NCBI GenBank assembly: GCA_944323035.1
Contig: CALUQY010000005.1
Location: 30,880 to 94,879, forward strand
Source: Candidatus Gastranaerophilales bacterium
GTDB lineage: Bacteria > Cyanobacteriota > Vampirovibrionia > Gastranaerophilales > Gastranaerophilaceae
Reading direction: 5' to 3'
DNA length: 64,000 bases
This document shows, piece after piece, positions 8,853 through 17,697 of the stretch (position 1 is its first letter; each line of letters begins with the position of its first letter). Position numbers and translations under genes: made by a program. The notes under the pieces are model-generated. The model searched no databases. It was not told the DNA's origin and saw nothing but the letters and a program-made list of their open reading frames with translations.

Positions 8853-10766
8853 ATGGGCGGCAATGGCGTAACTACAGGTTCGTTGTTAAATCAACGGGTT
8901 TATAGTAAAAAGACGGCTACCACCTCCGGAGCAAAAAAAGGAGGCGGCGTACAAACGAACGCGCTTATTCAAACCCGTGTTACTCTTGCAAACCGGTCAG
9001 GGAATGGTAAAAGGGCCGGATTGTATACCTCTTTAAGTAACCAGATAAACGGACGTAAAGAAGTTATTTATGTCGGCGGCCAATCCTGCTGCGGTCAGGC
9101 TAAGATGAGTACTGCAGATAAGATTGCAATGTATATGTCTATTGCTCAGGCCGGAGTACAACTGGGTCAGGGTATTGCTGATATTGTCGGCGCGTTTAAG
9201 GCGGATAAGTCTGACGGTACAACACCTAGACAAACAGTTACTCCGGATTCTACCCCTAAAGTCGATAACGGATTAGCCTCCACGCTAGACTCTTTGGGCT
9301 TTGCCGATATTGAATTTACTGATGTTAATTATAAAGAAGCGGCTAATGACTTCATGAGTCAAATGAAGAAGGCTGATAATTCTCAGGATTTATATCAGGC
9401 ATTGCAAGGTGCAAAAGCATATAAGGCACAGGTTGATTCCCGTATGTCAAGGATTAATATTGGTAGTCTGAACACACAATTGGAAACCTTAAAAGGTGAA
9501 GCGGAAGGCTCAATAGATATGGCTGAAAAGAAGGTAAGCAATGCTGATAAAGGAGTCAGAGATGCCGAAAGTAATGTAAAACAAGGCCAAAGACAGGTAG
9601 ATAGCGCACGTGACAGTTATGATGCAGCTAGACAAAGTGTAAAAACTGACAATAAGGCTTATAATGATGCATCAAAAGCTGTTGATGAAAAAACTAGTGA
9701 ATATGACAAAGCTGGTAAAGCATTAGATACAGCAAGGAAAAATTATAGCACAGCTCAAACCGCTACTAAAGAATGTACGCAAGCCTGGGAAACCGCGAAA
9801 TTAAATACTTCTCAAGCTTTGGCTAACCTCAATGCACTGAAGGCTCAACAGGGATTGGGTACGGATGGTGTTGCATTGCAAGCTCAAATAGCTGACGCTC
9901 AGGCTCAATATGATGCGGCAGTTCAAGCTGAAAAATCTGCTGAAGAAGCTAAAAATCAGGCGGAAGCAAATGAAGCTAAAGCCAAAGATGCACTTGGTGA
10001 TGACAGCAAAGGTGCAGTACAGGCCTTTAATAATGCTAAATCTCAATTAGCTACTGCAAGAGATGAATTGAAAGCGGCGGCTGAGCAACTCAAAAACAGT
10101 AAAGAGATTACGCAAGACCAATATGATTTATTGACTAATCGACAAGAGTCAGTTAGTAAAGCTGAAACAAATTTAGAAACTCAAAATGAGGCCTTAACAC
10201 AAGCTAAGGAACAGCAAGCTGGTGCACAGGCTAAACTGGATGAGCTTAATGATGAACGTGATCGAATCAAAACACAAATTAGTGATTATAACGAAATGAA
10301 GGAGGCTTCTGAAAAATTAAGCGATTTGAGTCAATATGAAACTAAGTTACAGGATATGATGAAGAAAGAAGGCATCGAACGTGATGAATTGACTAGAAAG
10401 TTGAATGAACGTGATGCTGAATCTAATAATACGGAAGGTGTCAGCGCCAAAGGTCGTAGAAAAGCTGAAAAGAAAGAAGATAAGCTGACAGATAAATTAA
10501 CTGAATTAAATGCCGGTGATGCAACAGATGATATTGCTAGAGATAAAAAGACACAAATTAGTAATGCTCTTGATAAAATGGCAGACATTTCTTCAGGTAT
10601 AGGTTTAATGGGCGGTACAAATAAACGAACTATAAACGGTCATACAGTTGAATATAAGAATAACCAATATTTTGTTGACGGTGGTACGCAGGGTATGGAC
10701 AAGGCCAGCGCCGAAATGTTAGTTAACATGCAGGCTTTTACTAAACCAAAAATGCCGTTTGCATAG
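8853..10766 (+). CDS. Large coiled-coil protein of unknown function
   Basis: The 637-residue protein has an N-terminal region of about 130 residues with a SLLNQR...GVQT motif and a QSCCGQ cysteine pair, followed by a long coiled coil (roughly residues 200-560) rich in Ala, Lys, Asp and Gln. It closes with a short C-terminal region (NGHTVEYKNNQYFVDGG). It has no signal peptide. Such a layout suits a cytoskeletal or structural scaffold, but I cannot name a family. An AGAGAGAG purine stretch precedes the start and a strong terminator follows. The N-terminal motif links it to the gene at 8029. Confidence 0.75.
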   Translation: MGGNGVTTGSLLNQRVYSKKTATTSGAKKGGGVQTNALIQTRVTLANRSGNGKRAGLYTSLSNQINGRKEVIYVGGQSCCGQAKMSTADKIAMYMSIAQAGVQLGQGIADIVGAFKADKSDGTTPRQTVTPDSTPKVDNGLASTLDSLGFADIEFTDVNYKEAANDFMSQMKKADNSQDLYQALQGAKAYKAQVDSRMSRINIGSLNTQLETLKGEAEGSIDMAEKKVSNADKGVRDAESNVKQGQRQVDSARDSYDAARQSVKTDNKAYNDASKAVDEKTSEYDKAGKALDTARKNYSTAQTATKECTQAWETAKLNTSQALANLNALKAQQGLGTDGVALQAQIADAQAQYDAAVQAEKSAEEAKNQAEANEAKAKDALGDDSKGAVQAFNNAKSQLATARDELKAAAEQLKNSKEITQDQYDLLTNRQESVSKAETNLETQNEALTQAKEQQAGAQAKLDELNDERDRIKTQISDYNEMKEASEKLSDLSQYETKLQDMMKKEGIERDELTRKLNERDAESNNTEGVSAKGRRKAEKKEDKLTDKLTELNAGDATDDIARDKKTQISNALDKMADISSGIGLMGGTNKRTINGHTVEYKNNQYFVDGGTQGMDKASAEMLVNMQAFTKPKMPFA

Positions 10767-10767
10767 T

Positions 10768-10803
10768 AAAACTCGGTACCTTCAAAAGGTACCGAGTTTT
10801 TTA
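10768..10803. terminator. Bidirectional intrinsic terminator
   Basis: A 12-base perfect stem (ACTCGGTACCTT / AAGGTACCGAGT) with a three-base loop is followed by six T on the plus strand and by A/T-rich sequence on the other. It separates the coiled-coil gene from convergent ileS. Confidence 0.92.
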
Positions 10804-10804
10804 G

Positions 10805-13648
10805 TTATTCATTTATTGCTTCGTAGCATTCAGAACAAATCGTTTCTGCGCCCGCGTGTTCGCCTAGTTTTCGGTACTTCCAGCAGCGTTCGCATTTTTC
10901 ACCTTCCGCTTTCGTTACCCAGACGGTGTAGCCTTCTTCCTTGTGTTCGTTTAAAACTCCAGCCGGTGCGCTATCGGCAACGTAAGCCTGCGAAGTAATA
11001 AAGATGTTGCAAAGTTCGCTTTCGTTTGCTTTCAGGACGGAATTGTCCTCTGCCTTAATCCAAACCGCTACTTCAAGTGAACTTCCGACCTTTTTATCGG
11101 CTCTCAACGGTTCAATCGCACGGGTTACGACTTCACGGGCTTTTAAGATTTTTGTGAAATCTTCTTCAAGCTGCGCGTTTGACCATTGCGGGTTCACTTT
11201 CACCCAGTCTGAAAGAAGTATACTTTCTAAGCCGCCGCGCTGCGTTTCAGGAACACTCATCCACATATCTTCTGCCTGATGCGGCATTACAGGGGTAAGC
11301 ATTCTGATTAAGCTTTGAGAAATTTCATACAGAACAGTCTGGCATGCTCTGCGGGAAAGCGATTTCTTACCTGCTGTGTAGAGTCTGTCTTTTACAATAT
11401 CAAGATAGAATGCGCTTAAATCTACTGCCGCAAAGTTTTGAAGTGTTTGGAAATATTTGTAGAATTCGTAGTTTTCAAAACTTTCACTCACCTGTTCAAC
11501 GACCTGATTAAGTTTATGGAGCGCAAATTTGTCGATATTTTTCAGGTCTTTATATTCAACATAATCTACAGCAGGGTCAAAGTCAAAGAGGTTACCCAGT
11601 AAAAATCTTACGGTGTTACGGGTCTTTTTAAAGATTTCGACAAGCTGTTTGATGATGTTGTCGCCGATTTTGGTATCATTTCTGTAATCAACGGATGCTG
11701 CCCAGAGTCTTAGAACATCTGCCCCGTAGTTTTTGATGATATCATCCGGTCTGATATAGTTGCCAAGTGATTTTGACATTTTTCTTCCGTCCTCGCCGAA
11801 TACAAAACCGTGGGTAAGAACTGTTTTATAAGGCGCTTTCCCTTCTGTCGCAACAGAGGTTAAAAGTGAGGACTGGAACCAGCCGCGGTGTTGGTCGGAA
11901 CCTTCCAGATACATTTCAACAGGAGTATGGCCGAGTTCTTCGCTGCGTTTTTCAACTACAGCTCTCCAGCTTATGCCTGAATCAAACCAGACATCCATAA
12001 TATCGATTTCTTTTGTTATATGAATGCTGCCGCATTTAGGGCATTTGAATCCTTTTGGAAGAAGTTCGGCGGTTGATCGTTTAACCCAAGCGTCAGAACT
12101 TTCTTTTTCAAAGATTTCCGCAACGTGGTTGATTGTTTCGTCCGTTACGATAACTTCGCCGCAGTCCTCGCAGTAGAAAACAGGGATTGGAACGCCCCAG
12201 GCACGTTGTCTTGAAATACACCAGTCTGTGCGGTTTTGAACCATGTTTGAAATACGGGCTTCACCGCTTGCAGGAATCCATTTTACGCCTTTTATTGCAT
12301 TCAGGGTTTCTTCTCTGAATTTGTCCACTTTAACGAACCATTGTGGTGTTGCACGGTAGATAACAGGGTTTTTACATCTCCAGCAGTGCGGGTAGCTGTG
12401 TTGAATATCCTGCTGTGCAAGAAGAGCACCGCACTTTTGAAGCTTTTCTATTACAATAGCATTGCCTTTGTAGTAAGGAATTCCTTCTAAATCCTTATCC
12501 TGAACCGCGTCTGTCCAAACTCCGCGGCTATCTAACGGTGAAAATACTTCAATACCGTATTTGCAGCCGACTTCATAGTCCTCAAGACCGTGTCCCGGAG
12601 CTGTGTGAACCGCACCGGTTCCGGCATCAAGCGTAACGTGTTCGCCTAAGATAATCGGGGATTTTCTATCTACAAGAGGGTGTTTTGTTGATAGAAGTTC
12701 CAATTCCGCACCTGTAGAGGAACCAATTACATTTATGTCTGCTTCTTCCCACGCAACATCTGCAAGGAAGTTTGCCAGTAAGCCCTGAGCAATAACATAA
12801 ACATCACCTTTGTATTCAAAGAAGGTGTATTCAAATTTCGGATGCATGGAAATTGCCATATTGGAAGGAATCGTCCACGGGGTTGTCGTCCAGATTACCG
12901 AGTAAACCGACTGAGTCGGAGCTATATTTGAATTATTGGTAAGAATTTCACGTTTGATTTTTTCTGTAGATTCGTCATCAAATTTAAATCTTACATAAAT
13001 AGAGGTTGAAGTGTGATCTGCGTATTCAACTTCTGCTTCGGCAAGAGCTGTTTCGCAGGATGCGCACCAGTAAACCGGTTTCATACCTTTTTCGATGTAG
13101 CCTTTTTTATACATTTCACCGAAAACTCTTACCTGTTCGGCTTCATACGCAGGGTCAATTGTCAAATAAGGGTGATCCCAGTCGCCCCAGACGCCTAAAC
13201 GTTTGAATTCACTTTCCTGACCTTTGAGGTTTTTGTGTGCGAATTCGCGGCATTTTTCTCTGAGTTCTGCCGGAGTAAGCGCGCTTCTGCCGCCTTTGAT
13301 ATTTTTCACTACGGCGTTTTCAATCGGAAGCCCGTGCCCGTCGTAGCCCGGAACATAAGGCGCATAGAAACCTTTCTGCGCTTTATATTTTGTCAAAATG
13401 TCTTTTAAAATTTTGTTAAGAGCAGTACCAACGTGAATTTTTTCAGAACTCAGGTAAGGCGGGCCGTCGTGAAGAATAAATTTGTTAGCCTTATCTTTGC
13501 TCGCAATATTTTTTTCATAGATTTTGTTTTCTTCCCAGAATTTTTGGATTTCCGGCTCTCTTGCGGTAGCGTTTGCACGCATTGCAAGGGTAGTCTGCGG
13601 AAGGTTCAAGGTGTCTTTGTAATCTGTTTTTGTTGCTTCATTGCTCAT
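10805..13648 (-). CDS. ileS: Isoleucyl-tRNA synthetase with HVGT in place of HIGH
   Basis: IleRS charges tRNA-Ile and edits misactivated valine. The 947-residue protein has HDGPPY, the class I signature region (KIHVGTALNKILKD), the editing domain opening VIWTTTPWTIPSN, KMSKSLGNYI, and a C-terminal four-cysteine zinc site (CERCWKYR...CSEC). The usual second His of the HxGH signature is Thr here. A palindromic repeat module (12907-12919 plus flank) lies in frame just before the editing domain and encodes about residues 241-247 (APTQSV). The RBS AGAGGGA overlaps the end of the upstream symporter gene, 11 bases away. Confidence 0.96.
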   Translation of the reverse strand: MSNEATKTDYKDTLNLPQTTLAMRANATAREPEIQKFWEENKIYEKNIASKDKANKFILHDGPPYLSSEKIHVGTALNKILKDILTKYKAQKGFYAPYVPGYDGHGLPIENAVVKNIKGGRSALTPAELREKCREFAHKNLKGQESEFKRLGVWGDWDHPYLTIDPAYEAEQVRVFGEMYKKGYIEKGMKPVYWCASCETALAEAEVEYADHTSTSIYVRFKFDDESTEKIKREILTNNSNIAPTQSVYSVIWTTTPWTIPSNMAISMHPKFEYTFFEYKGDVYVIAQGLLANFLADVAWEEADINVIGSSTGAELELLSTKHPLVDRKSPIILGEHVTLDAGTGAVHTAPGHGLEDYEVGCKYGIEVFSPLDSRGVWTDAVQDKDLEGIPYYKGNAIVIEKLQKCGALLAQQDIQHSYPHCWRCKNPVIYRATPQWFVKVDKFREETLNAIKGVKWIPASGEARISNMVQNRTDWCISRQRAWGVPIPVFYCEDCGEVIVTDETINHVAEIFEKESSDAWVKRSTAELLPKGFKCPKCGSIHITKEIDIMDVWFDSGISWRAVVEKRSEELGHTPVEMYLEGSDQHRGWFQSSLLTSVATEGKAPYKTVLTHGFVFGEDGRKMSKSLGNYIRPDDIIKNYGADVLRLWAASVDYRNDTKIGDNIIKQLVEIFKKTRNTVRFLLGNLFDFDPAVDYVEYKDLKNIDKFALHKLNQVVEQVSESFENYEFYKYFQTLQNFAAVDLSAFYLDIVKDRLYTAGKKSLSRRACQTVLYEISQSLIRMLTPVMPHQAEDMWMSVPETQRGGLESILLSDWVKVNPQWSNAQLEEDFTKILKAREVVTRAIEPLRADKKVGSSLEVAVWIKAEDNSVLKANESELCNIFITSQAYVADSAPAGVLNEHKEEGYTVWVTKAEGEKCERCWKYRKLGEHAGAETICSECYEAINE
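12907..12930. repeat. CTGAG-core palindromic module inserted in frame in ileS
   Basis: CCGACTGAGTCGG at 12907-12919 followed by AGCTATATTTG closely matches the intergenic copy at 29569 (CCGGCTGAGTCGG then AGCCATACTTG). It falls in a loop immediately before the IleRS editing domain and leaves the reading frame intact. Confidence 0.6.
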
Positions 13649-13659
13649 ATTTATTCCCT

Positions 13660-14934
13660 CTATTCGATTTTTAATAGGTCTACATCTTCTCTTTTTTGTT
13701 GTTCTATATAATTTTTCATTTTATCATAATCAAACTGATTTTCCCAGCGTGCGATAACGACGGTTGCGATACAGTTTCCGATAAGGTTAACCGTAGTTCT
13801 TCCCATATCAAGAATCTGGTCTATTCCGAGTAAAATTGCCACGCCGATAATTGGAATATCAAAGCTTGCGAGTGTTCCGGCAAGTACAATCAATGAAACC
13901 CTCGGAACTCCGGCTATCCCTTTGCTTGTAAGCATCAGGGCCAGCATAATGATTATTTGCTGTTCAAAGCCCAGATGAATCCCTGCGATTTGCGCGGAAA
14001 ACATAACGCCTATAGCAAGATAAAGCGTACTTCCGTCTAGGTTAAAGGTGTATCCGGTAGGCATTACAAAGCCTACAATATTTTTCGGAACTCCGAAATC
14101 TTCCATGATTTCGATAGCTTTAGGGAACGCAGCTTCGGAACTTGCAGTTGAAAAGGCCAGTAACGCCGGTTCTTCCAGCGTTCTGATTAGTGCGCGGAAG
14201 GATATTTTTGCTATTTTACATGCAATTATCAGAACTAGTACGACAAAGATTGCCAGTGCCGCGTAAAGACTGAATATTACTTTAAAATAGCTTCCCAGAA
14301 CTTTTATTCCGTTCGTGCCGATTGTGTATGAAATCGCGCCGAAGATACCGATTGGTGCAAAATACATAACGTATTCGGTAAATTTAAACATAATTTTACT
14401 GAGTGATTTCAAAAGGTCAAGAACCGGCTCCGCTGCTTTGCCCACCGTACATATTGCAAGTGCAAAAACTATTGAAAATACTACAATCTGCAAGAGATTT
14501 CCGGTTGCCATAGCGTCAACTATGCTGGTCGGAAATATGTTTATAATCATTTCGTGTATTGAGGTGTGGGTATCTGTTGCAGCCATAAGCCCCGCGACTT
14601 TGAGATTTCCTGCTGTGGCTCCCAGATTAAAACCGACGCCGGGTTTGAAAATGTTACCTGCAATTAACCCTATAAATAGAGCCAGAGTTGTTACGATTTC
14701 AAAGTAAACAAGCGTTTTAATCCCAATTTTGCTAAGCTGTTTGACATCCCCGTGGCCCGCGATTCCGACGACAAGTGTTGCAAAGAGCAGCGGGGCGATA
14801 ATCATTTTTACCATTCTGAGAAAAATCGTTGCAAACGGCTGCATTTTTACCGCCCAATCAGGAGCTACGCAACCAAAAATTATTCCAAGAATTAGAGCTA
14901 TAAAAATTAAAGACGTTAATTTGCTATGTTTCAA
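13660..14934 (-). CDS. Dicarboxylate/amino acid:cation symporter (DAACS family)
   Basis: A sodium- or proton-coupled carrier for glutamate or C4-dicarboxylates in the inner membrane. The 424-residue protein shows family motifs: STASSEAAFP (serine-rich HP1 loop), MPTGYTFNLDGSTLYL, AGVPRVSLIVLAGTL and the ion/substrate-site stretch DQILDMGRTTVNLIGN. About eight membrane segments plus two re-entrant loops are expected. I place the start at a TTG complementary to 14932-14934 because GAGG lies nine bases upstream and the next residues match family N-termini; the longer frame up to 15108 overlaps the cassette A promoter. Probably cotranscribed with ileS. Confidence 0.9.
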   Translation of the reverse strand: MKHSKLTSLIFIALILGIIFGCVAPDWAVKMQPFATIFLRMVKMIIAPLLFATLVVGIAGHGDVKQLSKIGIKTLVYFEIVTTLALFIGLIAGNIFKPGVGFNLGATAGNLKVAGLMAATDTHTSIHEMIINIFPTSIVDAMATGNLLQIVVFSIVFALAICTVGKAAEPVLDLLKSLSKIMFKFTEYVMYFAPIGIFGAISYTIGTNGIKVLGSYFKVIFSLYAALAIFVVLVLIIACKIAKISFRALIRTLEEPALLAFSTASSEAAFPKAIEIMEDFGVPKNIVGFVMPTGYTFNLDGSTLYLAIGVMFSAQIAGIHLGFEQQIIIMLALMLTSKGIAGVPRVSLIVLAGTLASFDIPIIGVAILLGIDQILDMGRTTVNLIGNCIATVVIARWENQFDYDKMKNYIEQQKREDVDLLKIE

Positions 14935-15027
14935 ACTCGTGTACCTCAAAATTATTATATTATAAACATGGTTCAATACAATAAAATGAGTGTCATTGTT
15001 ACATTTTTTATAATTTGTTTGGTAGTA

Positions 15028-15056
15028 TTGACGAAATATAAAAAATGTTACATAAT
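15028..15056 (+). promoter_or_regulatory. Promoter of prepilin cassette A
   Basis: TTGACG (15028-15033), a 17-base spacer and CATAAT (15051-15056). The spacer ends AAAAAATGTTA, matching the other cassette promoters. Confidence 0.75.
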
Positions 15057-15060
15057 GAAA

Positions 15061-15166
15061 GAGGCAATAAGGCAATAAGAGAATAAGGCAATGAGTCGTA
15101 ATGACCAAAAGGAAGAAAAAAAGAATAGTCTTATTGCCATAATGACCTAATGACCTATTGCCTTAT
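15061..15166 (+). repeat. Long inverted repeat of GGCAATAA units in cassette A 5' leader
   Basis: Tandem GGCAATAA units at the left (from 15061) face TTATTGCC / TATTGCCTTAT units at the right, so the transcript can fold into one long imperfect hairpin. Cassette C has a near-identical structure at 22331-22429. Confidence 0.7.
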
Positions 15167-15234
15167 ACCAGTAGTTTGGGCTTGCCAGCCCAACGGAACA
15201 AAAAGAAAGGACCGGCGGTCGGCGCGCGAGCCGA

Positions 15235-15292
15235 GAGTGGAGTGCGTGACGCACGTAACTCGTTTTCGGCGAGTCGAGCAAGAAAAGCCGGT
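15235..15292 (+). repeat. Palindromic element in the cassette A 5' leader, inverted copy in cassette C
   Basis: This stretch contains the hairpin GTGCGTGACGCAC and the segment CGGCGAGTCGAGCAAGAAAA. Its reverse complement matches 22881-22936 in the coding leader of cassette C, where the hairpin reads GTGCTTTCAGCAC; the stem base pair changes on both sides. Confidence 0.6.
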
Positions 15293-15338
15293 ATCATAAT
15301 TAGACAATGGCGGGAAGCCAGAAAGGATAGAAGAACTT

Positions 15339-15413
15339 ATGAAAAAACAGAGAAGTGTAAAGATTATGACGGGGGGGGGGGGGGCCGGCCTCATCCGCCC
15401 GATTAGGAATTGA
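15339..15413 (+). CDS. Leader ORF of cassette A containing the poly-G tract
   Basis: ATG at 15339 follows the conserved GAAAGGATAGAAGAACTT and gives MKKQRSVKIMTGGGG, then stops at TGA 15411-15413 with the assembled 14-base G run. One G fewer would enter the pilin frame, but that frame meets TGA at 15493-15495 before the prepilin motif, so unlike B-D this cassette cannot be switched on by tract length alone. It may be a silent copy or use reinitiation. Confidence 0.5.
   Translation: MKKQRSVKIMTGGGGAGLIRPIRN
15371..15384 (+). repeat. Homopolymeric G tract (14 G) in cassette A
   Basis: Fourteen consecutive G within the leader ORF, followed by CCGGCCTC. Slip-prone and a classic phase-variation type of repeat. 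Confidence 0.85.
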
Positions 15414-15495
15414 GGACACCTTAGCGTCATCACGAGGAGCGAACGAAAGAGAGCGACGTGGTGATCCAGTCAAAAACGTAGCGTTCTCAAGTTGA

Positions 15496-16536
15496 TTGCC
15501 ACGCTCCCGTTGGTCGCTCGCAATGACACCGACTGAGTCGGTTCTATGTTTGGTCAACAGGCTGTCGGTCAAGAAATGTGCATTTACCATGGCTGAAATA
15601 TTATTATCCCTGACGATAATCGGTGTGGTGGCTGCGATAACGCTTCCGAGCCTAACCGGAAATATCAATGAACGCACATGGAATACGCAAAGAAAAGCCC
15701 TTTATGCGCGCTTTAGTCAGGCAATAGCGCTCATGCCTGCATTAAATGGCTACGGAACACTCACCGAAGGAAACTCTTCAGCTTCTGCTGTCGATACTGC
15801 TGCCGAAACTTTCATAACCAGCGGGCTTTCAAAAGTTTTAAAAATTAACAATATTTGTGACAGTGAACACCTTGAGGATTGCGGAATTACCTCTGAATTT
15901 ATTAATTTAACAGGCAGCAAAATGTCTATGCCTGCAATGTTATCTGTGCTTAATTCAAGAATGACAAATATGTCTTTTGTTGATATTTTAGGCGGAAATT
16001 ATTCATATTCGCAACTGGATAGCAAATCTGCTGCTTTTGAAACCCAAAATGGAGAAAGTATTAATCTCTTTTATAACCCGCATTGCGTTTCAAATATGAA
16101 CGAAACGAAATCATTCTATTCGCAGAATAAATTTTGCGTTAATATGATTTATGATTTGAATGGTTTGAAAGGCCCGAATACTGTCGGCAAAGATATCGGA
16201 TTTATTAGTGTGTTCTACCCGACGGACAGCGTAGTTGTTGCACCGAATGTGTTTTTCAGGAATAATGCAAAGATTGCAGCAGGTGTAGAAGGGCGCTATG
16301 ACCAGCTTCTTAAACTTTGTACTGCTCAGGATAAAGATTTAAGGCTGCCGAATATTGACGAAGCAAACTCCATGTTTATCAATTCGGAGTTAATAGGGCT
16401 TGATGGTAATTCCTGGGCACTGGCGACATCATCTAAGATAGATTCTTCTTACCATTGGGAGATGAATTTTTCTACAGGAATGCGTGCAGTTGTTGATGAT
16501 GAGCATACAGGTGGCTCTCGTTGTATTGGCAGGTAA
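15496..16536 (+). CDS. Prepilin-like protein, cassette A
   Basis: The protein carries a type IV prepilin/pseudopilin motif, CA|FTMAEILLSLTIIG, with the predicted cleavage before Phe (codon 15583) and Ala instead of Gly at -1. The mature part would be 317 residues: a hydrophobic N-terminal helix, a variable middle, the loop DLNGLKGPNTVGKD typical of calcium-binding pilin-like proteins, and a C-terminal lectin-like region ending SRCIGR. The annotated start is a TTG after an in-frame stop (15493-15495); ATG 15523 is an alternative and neither has a good RBS. The true start may be the leader ATG at 15339. Its end is three bases from convergent ruvB. Confidence 0.75.
   Translation: MPRSRWSLAMTPTESVLCLVNRLSVKKCAFTMAEILLSLTIIGVVAAITLPSLTGNINERTWNTQRKALYARFSQAIALMPALNGYGTLTEGNSSASAVDTAAETFITSGLSKVLKINNICDSEHLEDCGITSEFINLTGSKMSMPAMLSVLNSRMTNMSFVDILGGNYSYSQLDSKSAAFETQNGESINLFYNPHCVSNMNETKSFYSQNKFCVNMIYDLNGLKGPNTVGKDIGFISVFYPTDSVVVAPNVFFRNNAKIAAGVEGRYDQLLKLCTAQDKDLRLPNIDEANSMFINSELIGLDGNSWALATSSKIDSSYHWEMNFSTGMRAVVDDEHTGGSRCIGR
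15523..15725 (+). repeat. 203-bp block identical to cassette B
   Basis: From ATGACACCGACTGAG to CAGGCAAT the sequence is identical, base for base by my reading, to 19467-19669. It covers the last repeat module, the prepilin cleavage site and the N-terminal helix. The two genes diverge immediately after it. Confidence 0.9.
15529..15541. repeat. CTGAG-core palindrome (cassette A)
   Basis: CCGACTGAGTCGG followed by TTCTATGTTTGG; the same module occurs at 19473-19485. Confidence 0.7.
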
Positions 16537-16538
16537 AC

Positions 16539-17627
16539 TTAAAACAATGACTGCTGAAAATTAAAACTATTTACATCGTATCCCAGATGACGGTAAGCTT
16601 CCGGTGAAACTTTCCGTCCTCTCGGGGTTCGTTGTAATAACCCTGCCTGTAATAAATAAGGTTCACAAACATCTTCAATTGTACGGACATCTTCGCCTAT
16701 TGCAGCTGCAATTGTTTCTATACCGACAGGGCCGCCGTTGTACTTTTCAATAATAAGTTTCAAAAGGCATCTGTCTGTGTTATCAAGTCCGTATTTGTCA
16801 ATTTTTAAAACTTCAAGCGCTTCGTTTGCCACTTCTTCGGTGATTTCTTCGTTGTATTTCACAAGGGCAAAATCGCCCGCGCGTTTTACAAGTCTGTTCG
16901 CAATACGCGGGGTGCCGCGGGAACATTTGGCAATTGCTTTTGCGCCTCCGTCCGTAATTTTTATATCTAAAATTCCCGCCGTGCGTTTTACGACCTGCGT
17001 TAATTCTTCAATTGTGTAAAATTCAAGCCGGTTTATAATCCCGAACCTGTCACGCAAGGGGCTGGAAAGCTCTCCGGCTTTTGTCGTTGCTCCGATTAGC
17101 GTGAATTTAGGCAGCGGAACCCGCAATGTTTTGACCGTCTGGCTTTTGCCGGTTGTCATATCAAGATAAAAATCTTCCATTGCAGGGTAAAGAATTTCTT
17201 CCGTAACTCTGTTTAAACGGTGGATTTCATCAATAAACAGGATTTCACCGCCTTTTAATGACATCAAAATTCCGATAATATCGCGCGGCCGCTCAAGTGC
17301 CGGCGCAGATGTTATTTTAATATCAACGCCCATTTCTTCCGCAATAACCCCTGCAATAGTCGTTTTGCCAAGCCCCGGCGGCCCGTAAAAAAGCAGGTGA
17401 TCAAGCGGCATGTTCCGTTTCTTTGCCGCTTCCGTTGCAATTTTAAGGTTTCCCTTGAGCGCGCTCTGGCCTATATAACTGTCAAATGTTTTCGGACGGA
17501 TAGAATTTTCAAAATTCCGGTCAAAGTCCGTGTCCTCGGCTGTGACAGGTGTTTCTTTTTTTGCCTGTTCTATACTTTTTACTGGTTGTGAATTGCAAAA
17601 GCATTCATCATCGGAAATTATACTCAT
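16539..17627 (-). CDS. ruvB: Holliday junction branch-migration helicase RuvB
   Basis: RuvB is the AAA+ ring motor that drives RuvA-bound Holliday junctions during recombinational repair. The 362-residue protein has Walker [10 protein letters not shown], Walker [10 protein letters not shown], sensor 1 IGATTKAG, the arginine finger stretch SSPLRDRFG, and the C-terminal winged helix ([21 protein letters not shown]). It carries a roughly 35-residue N-terminal extension with two cysteines. RBS AAGAGG lies eight bases upstream. It converges with cassette A. Confidence 0.97.
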   Translation of the reverse strand: MSIISDDECFCNSQPVKSIEQAKKETPVTAEDTDFDRNFENSIRPKTFDSYIGQSALKGNLKIATEAAKKRNMPLDHLLFYGPPGLGKTTIAGVIAEEMGVDIKITSAPALERPRDIIGILMSLKGGEILFIDEIHRLNRVTEEILYPAMEDFYLDMTTGKSQTVKTLRVPLPKFTLIGATTKAGELSSPLRDRFGIINRLEFYTIEELTQVVKRTAGILDIKITDGGAKAIAKCSRGTPRIANRLVKRAGDFALVKYNEEITEEVANEALEVLKIDKYGLDNTDRCLLKLIIEKYNGGPVGIETIAAAIGEDVRTIEDVCEPYLLQAGLLQRTPRGRKVSPEAYRHLGYDVNSFNFQQSLF

Positions 17628-17697
17628 TGAAAAACCTCTTATTTTATGATAGCATAAACGGTATTAAACGGGCATTTTTATTAAGAGGAGTAAATAA

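Noticed and set aside
14935..15108. N-terminal extension of the symporter frame
   Set aside because: It is not similar to family N-termini and overlaps the cassette A promoter; the TTG at 14934 has an RBS.
15158..15433. Overlapping open frames on both strands in the cassette A leader region
   Set aside because: GC-rich palindromic repeats give open frames by chance on both strands; none has an RBS or a recognisable product.
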